20,866 nucleotides of DNA from RGIG7450 sp045577655. GTDB lineage: Bacteria > Bacillota > Clostridia > RUG12999. Made by a program: the position numbers and the translations under genes. Positions 6,276 to 13,913 of the stretch are shown piece after piece. Numbering within the stretch: position 1 is the stretch's first letter; each line of letters begins with the position of its first letter. The notes under the pieces were generated by a model, which worked only from the letters and a program-made list of their open reading frames with translations, ran no database searches and was not told the origin of the DNA. The DNA lies in contig JAZNIU010000057.1 of NCBI GenBank assembly GCA_045577655.1, positions 1 to 20,866 on the forward strand, read 5' to 3'.

Positions 6276-8579
6276 TTAAATAATAACGAAAGAGTCTCCG
6301 CCAGCATCAATACAGATATTTCTGCCGGAGGTAATTTCTCCCGAGATTATTTTAGTTGCTATTACGTCTTCAATCTCGCGCATAATTACGCGGCGCATAG
6401 GACGTGCACCATATTTTTCGTCATATCCTTTTGAAACGACAAGGTCCTTTGCCGCGTCGCTGACAGTGATTGAAATATCCTTTTCGGCAAGACCATGTGC
6501 AAGGTCGGAGAGCATTATATCAACAATTTTAATAAGTTCGTCGCGGGGGAGATAATCAAATTCTATTATCTCGTCAACTCTGTTTAAAAATTCCGGTCTG
6601 AAAAGCTGAGAAAGAGCTTTTTCATATTTGCTCACGGATGCATAGCTTTCAAATCCCATACGGCCTGTTTTAAGCTCGCTGCCGGCATTGGATGTCATTA
6701 CTATAACCGTATTTTCAAAGTTTATAACTCTGCCCTGAGAATCGGTGATTCTGCCGTCATCCAGAACTTGCAGGAACATATTGAACACATCGGCGTGGGC
6801 TTTTTCAATTTCGTCAAGCAGAATAACAGAATAGGGGTTTCTGCGGATTTTTTCTGTCAGCTGGCCTGCTTCGTCATACCCAACATATCCGGGAGGTGAA
6901 CCTATAAGCTTGGAAACAGAATGTTTTTCCATATATTCGGACATATCAAGACGTATAAGTGAGTCTTCGCTGCCAAACATACATTTTGCAAGAGTTTTCA
7001 CAAGCTCGGTTTTACCAACGCCTGTAGGGCCAACGAATATGAAAGAAATGGGACGTTTTTTGTTGTTTATTCCGGCACGTTTGCGGCGTACCGCTTTTGC
7101 GATTGCCTGCACGGCTTTGTCCTGGCCGATAACGCTTTCGTGCAGCTGTTCTTCAAGGTTCATAAGCTTTGATGAGTCAACTTCTGTCAGCTTTTTAACA
7201 GGGATATTGGTCCACATCTGGACAACCTCGGTAACATCGTCCGAGGTTACTTCTTTTCTCACATCGGTTTTTTCAATTTCAAAAAGACGGTCGCTTATCC
7301 GGCATTCTTCCGATTTTAAATCTGCAATTTTCTGGTAGTCTTCCGGGTCAACAGACTCTCTTTGTCTTGCGTTTTCCGAAAGCTGCTCTTTAAGTGCTGC
7401 CATTTCAATGAGAAGCTCGTTTGAAAGATTAACTTTTGAGCAGGCCTCGTCAATAACATCTATTGCTTTATCGGGCAGAAATCTGTCGTGAATATAGCGT
7501 TCTGACAGAAGAACGGCTGCTTTTATAACCTCGTCGGATATTATTACTTTATGATATGACTCATAATAATCTTTAATACCTTTTAAAATCTCTATGCTGT
7601 CTTCGGTTGAGGGTTCGCCGATTAAAACAGGTTGGAATCTGCGTTCAAGGGCAGAATCTTTTTCTATTTTTTTGCGGTATTCGGTAAGGGTGGTTGCACC
7701 GATTATCTGGATTTCTCCGCGGGCAAGAGCAGGTTTTAAAATGTTTGCCGCGTTCATCGCACCGCCTTCGGCATCGCCTGCACCCACAATGTTGTGAACT
7801 TCGTCTATTACAAGGATTATATTACCCTCTTTTTTCACTTCTTCAATAAGATTTTTAAGTCTTGATTCAAACTGTCCTCTGAACTGGGTTCCGGCAACAA
7901 GCGATGCAAAGTCCAAAAGATACACGCTGCTGCCAAAAAGTTTCGGCGGCACTTTTTTCTCTACAATACGCAGAGCAAGACCTTCGGCAATGGCTGTTTT
8001 ACCAACGCCCGGTTCGCCTAAAAGGACAGGATTGTTTTTATTTCTTCTATTTAAAATCTGTATAATTCTTGCAATTTCGGTGTCTCTGCCGACAACTCTG
8101 TCAACCCCGCCGTTTCTTGCTTTTCTTGTAAGGTCAATGCCGTATGCTTCCAGGAATTTACGGCGTTTTTTAACAGGGTCTTCATTTTTGATAGACTTTT
8201 TCTCTTTTTCGGGTTCAGGTTTTTGTTTGGGAGCACTGCTCATAAATTTGTTTAAATTGGCAATGAAACCGTCCATCATATTCATGGGGGATTTATCGTC
8301 GGAAATGTCTGTTTCATCCGATGGGTCAATTCCACCCTGAAGTGCTTCGCTGAGCTCTTCCGGACTTATGTTCTGCAGCATATCGCCAATGTCGGCACTT
8401 GCAAGAAGTTCTGCAGCTTCTTCCGGGTTTATACCCATAGTTTCAAACATACCGTCTAAAAAACCGCCGCCCATTTCCTGTGCACATTTTATGCAAAGTG
8501 CCTGGGTGGGAGCAGACGGGTCTGACTGATTTTTAATGAATATTACAGCAGGATATTTCCCGCATTTTGTACATAACAT
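6276..8579 (-). CDS. clpE: ClpE-type AAA+ ATPase, protease partner of ClpP
   Basis: A 767-residue Hsp100 unfoldase that should feed proteins to ClpP in the cytoplasm. It opens with a zinc finger (C3, C6, C29, C32). A low-complexity acidic linker follows (to about 135) in place of the Clp-N repeats of ClpC. First AAA domain: Walker A GEPGVGKT (188-195), Walker B ILVIDE (255-260). A short middle region with a coiled-coil, UVR-like segment lies near 390-440. Second AAA domain: Walker A GPTGVGKT (517-524), Walker B VILLDE (585-590), and MGF at 641-643, which fits the loop that docks on ClpP. The zinc finger plus absent Clp-N repeats points to ClpE rather than ClpC. In Bacillus both belong to the CtsR regulon, but I find no CtsR heptamer repeat here. 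It has GGAGG 8 bases before ATG, its own strong promoter, and no clear terminator before htrA, so some read-through into htrA is possible. Confidence 0.92.
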   Translation of the reverse strand: MLCTKCGKYPAVIFIKNQSDPSAPTQALCIKCAQEMGGGFLDGMFETMGINPEEAAELLASADIGDMLQNISPEELSEALQGGIDPSDETDISDDKSPMNMMDGFIANLNKFMSSAPKQKPEPEKEKKSIKNEDPVKKRRKFLEAYGIDLTRKARNGGVDRVVGRDTEIARIIQILNRRNKNNPVLLGEPGVGKTAIAEGLALRIVEKKVPPKLFGSSVYLLDFASLVAGTQFRGQFESRLKNLIEEVKKEGNIILVIDEVHNIVGAGDAEGGAMNAANILKPALARGEIQIIGATTLTEYRKKIEKDSALERRFQPVLIGEPSTEDSIEILKGIKDYYESYHKVIISDEVIKAAVLLSERYIHDRFLPDKAIDVIDEACSKVNLSNELLIEMAALKEQLSENARQRESVDPEDYQKIADLKSEECRISDRLFEIEKTDVRKEVTSDDVTEVVQMWTNIPVKKLTEVDSSKLMNLEEQLHESVIGQDKAVQAIAKAVRRKRAGINNKKRPISFIFVGPTGVGKTELVKTLAKCMFGSEDSLIRLDMSEYMEKHSVSKLIGSPPGYVGYDEAGQLTEKIRRNPYSVILLDEIEKAHADVFNMFLQVLDDGRITDSQGRVINFENTVIVMTSNAGSELKTGRMGFESYASVSKYEKALSQLFRPEFLNRVDEIIEFDYLPRDELIKIVDIMLSDLAHGLAEKDISITVSDAAKDLVVSKGYDEKYGARPMRRVIMREIEDVIATKIISGEITSGRNICIDAGGDSFVII

Positions 8580-8615
8580 ATCTGTTCCTCCGTAAAAAAT
8601 ACTTTCCTACTCTAA

Positions 8616-8644
8616 AGTATAACTCAAAATGAGGAAAAAGTCAA
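8616..8644 (-). promoter_or_regulatory. Sigma-A promoter of the clpE-type gene
   Basis: On the minus strand TTGACT (8644-8639), 17-base spacer, TATACT (8621-8616). A small dyad CTCA-TTT-TGAG lies within the spacer. Leader of about 30 nt. Confidence 0.82.
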
Positions 8645-8668
8645 CATAAGCAGGGAAGGGAAAAATGC

Positions 8669-8704
8669 AAAAAAACAACCTGTTTCGGTAGAAACAGGTT
8701 GTTT
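8669..8704 (-). terminator. Strong terminator closing the eight-gene operon
   Basis: A 14-bp perfect stem (8673-8686 with 8691-8704) with a 4-base loop, followed on the minus strand by seven T (8675-8669). It begins 10 bases after the stop of the gene at 8714. Confidence 0.92.
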
Positions 8705-8713
8705 GAAAAGCAA

Positions 8714-9118
8714 TTATTCTTCTTCGCAGTCGCAGCAATCGCAGCAGTCACATTCATCAAACTCAAGTTCAATTACTTCGCCGCAAGCCGGACAAACAAT
8801 ATCATCGTCCGAATCGAGAAGATCCTCGTCCAGACAAATTATATTGCCGCATTTTTCACACTGGATTTCAAAATAATCAAAATCGTCGTCATCTTCACAA
8901 TCGCAGCAGTCACATTCGTCATCATATTCGTCTGCGATGTCAGAAATGAGATTTAAAAGGTCATCCTGTTTTTCGTCCAGCATTTCCATTTCATCAGCCA
9001 AATCTTCGATAACATCAAGCATAGCAACAAGAAGTTTGCCTTCTTTTGTTGAAGAGTCTATATCAAGACCTTCTGCAAGACCTTTAAGGTAGGATGCTTT
9101 TTCTGTAAAATAAGACAT
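8714..9118 (-). CDS. CD1247-type protein with acidic, cysteine-rich tail
   Basis: A 134-residue cytoplasmic protein of unknown function. Residues 1-60 (opening MSYFTEKASYLKGLAEGLDI) form an acidic helical domain that I recognise as the CD1247 N-terminal domain found across Clostridia. After it come a Cys/Asp cluster (C69, 71, 72, 74), a zinc-ribbon-like block (CEKC at 87-90 and CPAC at 109-112), and a second cluster (C123, 125, 126, 128, 129, 131) at the very end. The two clusters are built of CDCC and DC units and are nearly identical. The zinc ribbon probably binds Zn; the flanking clusters could bind extra metal or form disulfides, which is inference. Expected charge is strongly negative. 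RBS AAAGGTGG 7 bases upstream. Last gene of the operon, 21 bases after efp. It may have a translation- or RNA-polymerase-linked role given efp next to it, but the sequence does not show one. Confidence 0.85.
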   Translation of the reverse strand: MSYFTEKASYLKGLAEGLDIDSSTKEGKLLVAMLDVIEDLADEMEMLDEKQDDLLNLISDIADEYDDECDCCDCEDDDDFDYFEIQCEKCGNIICLDEDLLDSDDDIVCPACGEVIELEFDECDCCDCCDCEEE

Positions 9119-9139
9119 AATAGGCCACCTTTCTCTATT

Positions 9140-9700
9140 TTAGTTTACTCTTTCCATATAGTCGCCGGTACGTGTATCAACTCTGATAATTGTTCCGGTG
9201 TTTACAAACAGAGGAACCATAACGGTTGCACCTGTTTCAACAATAGCAGGTTTTGTTGCGCCTGTTGCAGTGTCGCCTTTAACGCCCGGCTCTGTTTCAG
9301 TAACTTCAAGTTCAACAAAGTTGGGAGGTTCAACACCGAAAACGTTTCCTTTATAGGAAAGCACTTTAACAATCATATTTTCTTTGAGGAAAGGAAGAGC
9401 ATCTTCCAGAAGGTCATGTCCTAAAGGAAGCTGTTCATATGTTTCCGAATCCATGAAATAGTAAAGGTCACCGTCATTGTAGAGATATTCCATATCTTTA
9501 CGTTCAACGTGAGCTTTGGGCATTTTGTCTGTCGGGCTGAAAGTTCTCTCTAAAACTGCGCCTGTCATAACATTTTTAATTTTTGTTCTAACAAAAGCAG
9601 CACCTTTGCCCGGTTTAACGTGCTGGAAATGTACTATCTGGAATACACTGCCGTCAAGCTCAAATGTTACGCCGTTTCTAAAATCACCTGCTGATATCAT
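9140..9700 (-). CDS. efp: Translation elongation factor P
   Basis: EF-P binds between the P and E sites of the ribosome and helps form peptide bonds at consecutive prolines. The 186-residue length is typical. The N-terminal KOW-like domain carries the loop HVKPGKGAAF with Lys32 at the tip, the position that contacts the P-site tRNA and is modified in many bacteria; no modifying enzyme is encoded nearby. The OB domains follow (about 65-186), ending in the usual TRTGDYMERV. The start at 9700 (MISAGDF) is preferred over an upstream in-frame codon at 9763: only this one matches the family N-terminus and has AAGGAG upstream, and the longer reading would run through the promoter. It sits 72 bases behind pepP, a frequent partner of efp in Firmicutes, and ahead of the CD1247-type gene. 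Confidence 0.97.
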   Translation of the reverse strand: MISAGDFRNGVTFELDGSVFQIVHFQHVKPGKGAAFVRTKIKNVMTGAVLERTFSPTDKMPKAHVERKDMEYLYNDGDLYYFMDSETYEQLPLGHDLLEDALPFLKENMIVKVLSYKGNVFGVEPPNFVELEVTETEPGVKGDTATGATKPAIVETGATVMVPLFVNTGTIIRVDTRTGDYMERVN

Positions 9701-9734
9701 AATGTTTATTCTCCTTTTTGTATAGTATGTATAT

Positions 9735-9763
9735 ATTTTACAATAAAATTTCAATAATTTCAA
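9735..9763 (-). promoter_or_regulatory. Internal promoter for efp
   Basis: On the minus strand TTGAAA (9763-9758), 17-base spacer, TAAAAT (9740-9735), in the only sizeable gap of the operon. It would give efp and the last gene extra, independent transcription, with a leader near 28 nt. Confidence 0.65.
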
Positions 9764-9772
9764 GAGTTATTT

Positions 9773-10846
9773 TTAAATTATAATCAGTTCTTTTGGTGAT
9801 GAGGTGAGAGGATATGCTTTGTCGCCCGACATAACCACTGTATCTTCAATTCTCACACCGTATTTTCCGTCAAAATAAAGGCCCGGTTCAACGGTTACAA
9901 CCATATTGTTGCAAAGTGTTATATCCGACCGCCTTGAAAGGCTTGGCTGCTCATGAACATCAAGTCCCACACCGTGACCCAGAGCATGTGTAAAATGTTT
10001 TTCTACTGAAAAAGTGGAAAAAATATTTCTGGCTAAGGTGTCAGCTTTTGCGCAGGGCATACCGGAACAGAGCAAGTTCACCATTTTAAGCTGTGTGAAA
10101 AGTACGGCATTATACACGCTTTTTTGTTCCTGTGTGACGCTGCCGAGAGCAACTGTTCTTGTAATATCACTGCAATACCCGTCAACAACGCAGCCGAAAT
10201 CCATAACTATAAAATCGCCGGGAGCAATCGGCTTTTCGCTTGCAGTGCCATGGGGCTTTGCAGAGTTTTCGCCCGAGGCAACTATTGTATCAAAACTTGG
10301 TTTTTCCCCGCCGTTTTTTCGCATATAATATTCTATTTCCGCGGCAACCTCTATTTCACGAATGCCCGGTTTTATCACCGAAAGTGCGTGCCGGAAAGCA
10401 CCGTCCGCAATAAAGGCCGCTTTTTTTAAAGCCGCAATTTCTGTTTCATCTTTTATTATTCTGATGTCAGAAACAAGGTTTCCGACCGGGACAAGCTCTG
10501 CCGAAGATATTTTCTGCGACATTTTTGTTGCAGCAGCAAAGCTTATGCTGCGGTCTTCAAACCCCAGCCTTTTAATTGACTGCTCGTAAATTATTCCGCA
10601 GACAAGATTATAAATTCCTTCGCCGGTATTTAAAACGGTGCAGTCAGGACATTCAAGCTGCGCCTGAAGAGTATAGCGGGAATCGCAAAGCAGGTAGGCC
10701 CCGCTTTTTGTTACCAAAAGGTCGGACTCGGAACCGGAAAAACCGCTGAGGTAGCGGATATTAGAGGAGTTTGACACCAACACAGCATCAAGACCTGCCG
10801 AAGCCATCCTTTTTCTTAAGTTTTCAAGTCTTTTTTCAAACAACAT
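9773..10846 (-). CDS. pepP: Xaa-Pro aminopeptidase/dipeptidase, M24 family
   Basis: A 357-residue cytoplasmic metallopeptidase that removes residues before proline, recycling peptides. N-terminal creatinase-like domain (about 1-130), then the pita-bread catalytic domain. All five metal ligands are present: D216, D227, H291, E320 and E334, within MDFG, CSDITRT, LGHGVGLDVHE, TVEPGLY and GVRIEDT. Length fits the short bacterial form (PepP/PepQ-like; aminopeptidase versus Xaa-Pro dipeptidase cannot be separated by eye). The start codon lies 3 bases after the stop of the gene upstream, and the end of that gene supplies the weak Shine-Dalgarno AGAAGTGA, so the two are probably translationally coupled. 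Confidence 0.93.
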   Translation of the reverse strand: MLFEKRLENLRKRMASAGLDAVLVSNSSNIRYLSGFSGSESDLLVTKSGAYLLCDSRYTLQAQLECPDCTVLNTGEGIYNLVCGIIYEQSIKRLGFEDRSISFAAATKMSQKISSAELVPVGNLVSDIRIIKDETEIAALKKAAFIADGAFRHALSVIKPGIREIEVAAEIEYYMRKNGGEKPSFDTIVASGENSAKPHGTASEKPIAPGDFIVMDFGCVVDGYCSDITRTVALGSVTQEQKSVYNAVLFTQLKMVNLLCSGMPCAKADTLARNIFSTFSVEKHFTHALGHGVGLDVHEQPSLSRRSDITLCNNMVVTVEPGLYFDGKYGVRIEDTVVMSGDKAYPLTSSPKELIII

Positions 10847-10849
10847 AAA

Positions 10850-11707
10850 TCACTTCTTTTCTAATTCGCAGAACGCCTGTTTCATTTTAAGCGCGTCTTC
10901 TGCCATTGTTCCTGCAGATTCGCAGATGATGGTGGGGGACAGACTCTTTTTATAAATAATCTCTGCCACATATTCAAAGTCGGGGCCCCACAGAGTATCA
11001 TCAAAAACGGTATGACGTTTTTCGCCGCCCGGAGTTGTATATTCTATTTTACTGAAATGACTGTGGAAAATTTTGAGACGGTCTGAGCCAAGCTTGTTTT
11101 CTGTTTTATCAAAAATTTCTTCAAAATCTTCTTTTGTAACAAGCCCGCCTAATGTGCGGGCATACAGATGCCCAAAGTCGATGGTTGGAATCAGACGGTC
11201 GTCCAAAAGGCAAAGCTCCAGCACCTCGTCCAAAGTGCCAAGCTGATTTATTTTGCCCATTGTTTCGGGACAGATGTGGACGTGGCCAAGCCCCATTTCA
11301 TCAAGCTCTGCAAGAGCCATTTTAAGTGTTTTTTTTGCATATTCAAGAGCTTCTTCCCTTGAAAGCTTTGCGCAGGCTCCCGAATGGACAACCACTCTGT
11401 CGGCGCCCATCAAGTTTGCAAGAGCCGCGGTATCAGTAATATATTTAATGCTTTTAATGCGTTTTTCCTCATCGTCGGTTGAGAGGTTTATATAGTAGGG
11501 GGAATGTACGCTTAATTTGATGTCGTGCTTCTTTGCTTCTTCGCCCAGAAGAAGAGCAGTTTCGGTTTTCAGTTTAACGCCTTTTGTGCAGGAATACTCA
11601 TAAGCATCAAGACCCATGTTTTTAAGCCAGGAGGGCATCTGGACAGAGTGCTTGTAGCCCTGATCGTAAAAAGATTCGGAGTTGCCCGAAGGACCAAAAT
11701 ATACCAT
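10850..11707 (-). CDS. nfo: Endonuclease IV-like AP endonuclease (TIM barrel)
   Basis: A 285-residue TIM-barrel protein of the AP endonuclease 2 family. Enzymes of this type cut the backbone 5' of abasic sites in base excision repair using three zinc ions. Conserved ligand positions can be followed in order: H68 (SVHSPY), H108 (VVHSG), E148 (CPETMG), D177 and H180 (TIDFGH), H215/H217 (FHSHFS), H232 (KRH) and E263 (CESAG). This complete set supports an active enzyme rather than a sugar isomerase of the same fold. It is close in layout to the short, archaeal-like Nfo proteins, so substrate range may differ from E. coli Nfo. AAAGG lies 11 bases upstream of the ATG. It sits between rel and pepP with gaps of 16 and 3 bases. 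Confidence 0.85.
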   Translation of the reverse strand: MVYFGPSGNSESFYDQGYKHSVQMPSWLKNMGLDAYEYSCTKGVKLKTETALLLGEEAKKHDIKLSVHSPYYINLSTDDEEKRIKSIKYITDTAALANLMGADRVVVHSGACAKLSREEALEYAKKTLKMALAELDEMGLGHVHICPETMGKINQLGTLDEVLELCLLDDRLIPTIDFGHLYARTLGGLVTKEDFEEIFDKTENKLGSDRLKIFHSHFSKIEYTTPGGEKRHTVFDDTLWGPDFEYVAEIIYKKSLSPTIICESAGTMAEDALKMKQAFCELEKK

Positions 11708-11723
11708 ATATTCACAAACCTTT

Positions 11724-13895
11724 CTATTGCATGGTTCTTGTAACCTGTATAATACCTTTGATGCCCATAAGCTTTTTCATAAGCGTGTTGAGCTGGTCAA
11801 AAGTGGTGATTTCAACAGTGAGATTGATTACACATGCAAAATCTTTTGTCACTCTTGCATTACAGTAATGAGTAGAAATTTTGAATGTTGAAATAAGAGC
11901 AAGCACTTCCGCAAGAAGATTCTGGCGGTTGTCGGCAGTGATGAGCAGTTCTGTAAGATAGGAGGTACCTACCTTGCCTTTTTCCCATTCAACATCTATA
12001 AGACGGTCGCTTTCACCTTCGCCGATAAAATTATTCACAACATTTATACAGTCGCGTCTGTGAACAGACACACCACGGCCGCGGGTGATATATCCAACAA
12101 TATCATCTCCCGGTACGGGGTTGCAACAACGGGAAAGTCTTACAAGACAGTTGTCTATTCCGGTAACGATAACACCGTTGCTGGAAGTTTTGTGGGTAAA
12201 GGTTTGCGCCTTTTCTTCCGGTGACAGCAGTGCAAGCTGTTTTTTGTAGTTTTCACGAAGTTTAGAGACAATTCTTGTTGCCGGAATTCCACCGTATCCT
12301 ATAGCTGCATAAAGGTCGTCGAGCGAGGAAAGATGGTTGCGGCTGATTTCCTGATTTATGATGTCCTCATTGTAAAGCAGAGAATAGGAAAAACCGGTTT
12401 TTCTTATTTCTTTCTCAAAAATATCTTTTCCGCGGACAATGTTTTCGTCGCGTTTTTCACGTTTGAACCACTGATTTATTTTGCTTCTTGCGCTGGCGGT
12501 ACGGACGATTTTGAGCCAGTCAAGGCTTGGTCCGTGAACAGCAGCAGAGGTGATAATATTAACAATATCACCATTTTGCAGAGTATAATACAGCGGAACA
12601 AGTTTGCCGTTAACTTTGGCGCCTGTCATTTTAGAGCCAATGGCACTGTGAATTGCATAAGCAAAGTCTATCGGACAACTTCCGGTGGGAAGAGAGATTA
12701 CATCACCTTTTGGAGTGAAAACAAAAACTTCGTCGGCAAAAATGTCCGTTTTTAAATTTGTCATAAATTCTTCTTCATCGGTAACGCTTCCCTGAAGCTC
12801 CAGCATCTGACGAAGATGGTTGAACTTGGATTCGTCTTTGTCCTTTTGAATACCATCCTTGTATTTCCAGTGGGCAGCAATACCAAACTCTGCAACCTTG
12901 TGCATTTCTTCGGTGCGAATCTGTATTTCAAAAGGAACTCCGCCATCGCCTATAACTGTTGTATGAAGCGACTGGTAAAGGTTGGGTTTGGGCATTGCGA
13001 TATAGTCTTTTATTCTGCCCGGAATAGGTTTGTAGATATCATGTATTATTCCAAGAACGGCATAACAGTCGGGCACTGTTTTAACAATTACGCGGACTGC
13101 AAAAATATCATATATCTCGTCAATTGCCCTGCCTTGCATATAGGTCTTTTTGAATATACTGTAAACGTGTTTTATTCTTCCGCTTACTTCGCCTTTGACA
13201 TCTATTTCTTCAAGCTTTTTTGACAGGGTGGAAATAATTTTTTCAACATAGTTATTATTGCCCGAAATTTTTTCTCTTAAAGTATCGGTAATTTCAGCAT
13301 AGGAAATGGGATCGAGATATTTAAGCGAAGTGTTTTCAAGCTCGGCTTTTATTTTAAACATACCCAGGCGCTCTGCTATGGGAGCAAAAATCTCGATTGT
13401 TTCCTTTGATTTCTGGCGTCGTTTATAGTCGGGCATAACTTCCATTGTCCGCATATTATGGAGACGGTCGGCAAGCTTAATGAGCATTACCCTGAGGTCA
13501 CGCGCCGTAGACATAAACATTTTGCGCAAATTTTCAATCTGTGCCTCTTCCTGCGTATCAAACTGGATTTTACCGAGTTTTGTAACTCCGTCAACCATAA
13601 GGGCAATATCTTTGCCGAATTTCTGTTCCAAAACTTCGTAGGAAACGTCTGTATCCTCGATTGTGTCATGTAAAATGCCTGCTGCGATGGTGTCACAGTC
13701 AAGAAGCATATTTGAAATTATAATAGCAACCTGAAGAGGGTGACAAATATATTCTTCGCCTGACACACGTTTCTGGTCCCCGTGCGCTTCAAGAGCAAAC
13801 AGGTAGGCTTCTTTTACTACGTCGAGATTGCCGCTTGACTGAGATTTTTCAATATCGGATATCAGCGTTTCATAAAGCTCTTCATGTGTAATCAT
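11724..13895 (-). CDS. relA: Bifunctional (p)ppGpp synthetase/hydrolase Rel
   Basis: Makes and breaks the alarmone (p)ppGpp, controlling the stringent response from the ribosome. The 723 residues hold the full domain series: an HD hydrolase domain with H52, H76-D77 (ILHDTIEDT) and D143 (LADRLHNMRT); a synthetase domain (about 230-350) with the RXKD motif R294-I-K-D297, which marks bifunctional Rel enzymes as opposed to monofunctional RelA; a TGS domain (about 390-450); a helical region; a zinc-finger region with C590-C591, H612 and C616; and a C-terminal ACT domain (about 645-723). Both catalytic centres look intact. RBS GGGGTGA 9 bases upstream. It follows recJ by 18 bases. recJ-rel linkage is classical in Firmicutes, though the usual apt between them is absent here. 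Confidence 0.97.
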   Translation of the reverse strand: MITHEELYETLISDIEKSQSSGNLDVVKEAYLFALEAHGDQKRVSGEEYICHPLQVAIIISNMLLDCDTIAAGILHDTIEDTDVSYEVLEQKFGKDIALMVDGVTKLGKIQFDTQEEAQIENLRKMFMSTARDLRVMLIKLADRLHNMRTMEVMPDYKRRQKSKETIEIFAPIAERLGMFKIKAELENTSLKYLDPISYAEITDTLREKISGNNNYVEKIISTLSKKLEEIDVKGEVSGRIKHVYSIFKKTYMQGRAIDEIYDIFAVRVIVKTVPDCYAVLGIIHDIYKPIPGRIKDYIAMPKPNLYQSLHTTVIGDGGVPFEIQIRTEEMHKVAEFGIAAHWKYKDGIQKDKDESKFNHLRQMLELQGSVTDEEEFMTNLKTDIFADEVFVFTPKGDVISLPTGSCPIDFAYAIHSAIGSKMTGAKVNGKLVPLYYTLQNGDIVNIITSAAVHGPSLDWLKIVRTASARSKINQWFKREKRDENIVRGKDIFEKEIRKTGFSYSLLYNEDIINQEISRNHLSSLDDLYAAIGYGGIPATRIVSKLRENYKKQLALLSPEEKAQTFTHKTSSNGVIVTGIDNCLVRLSRCCNPVPGDDIVGYITRGRGVSVHRRDCINVVNNFIGEGESDRLIDVEWEKGKVGTSYLTELLITADNRQNLLAEVLALISTFKISTHYCNARVTKDFACVINLTVEITTFDQLNTLMKKLMGIKGIIQVTRTMQ

Positions 13896-13913
13896 AGCAA
13901 AAAATCACCCCTA

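Noticed and set aside
9701..9763. N-terminal extension of efp
   Set aside because: It would be read across the efp promoter and has no match to the EF-P family start MISAGDF.
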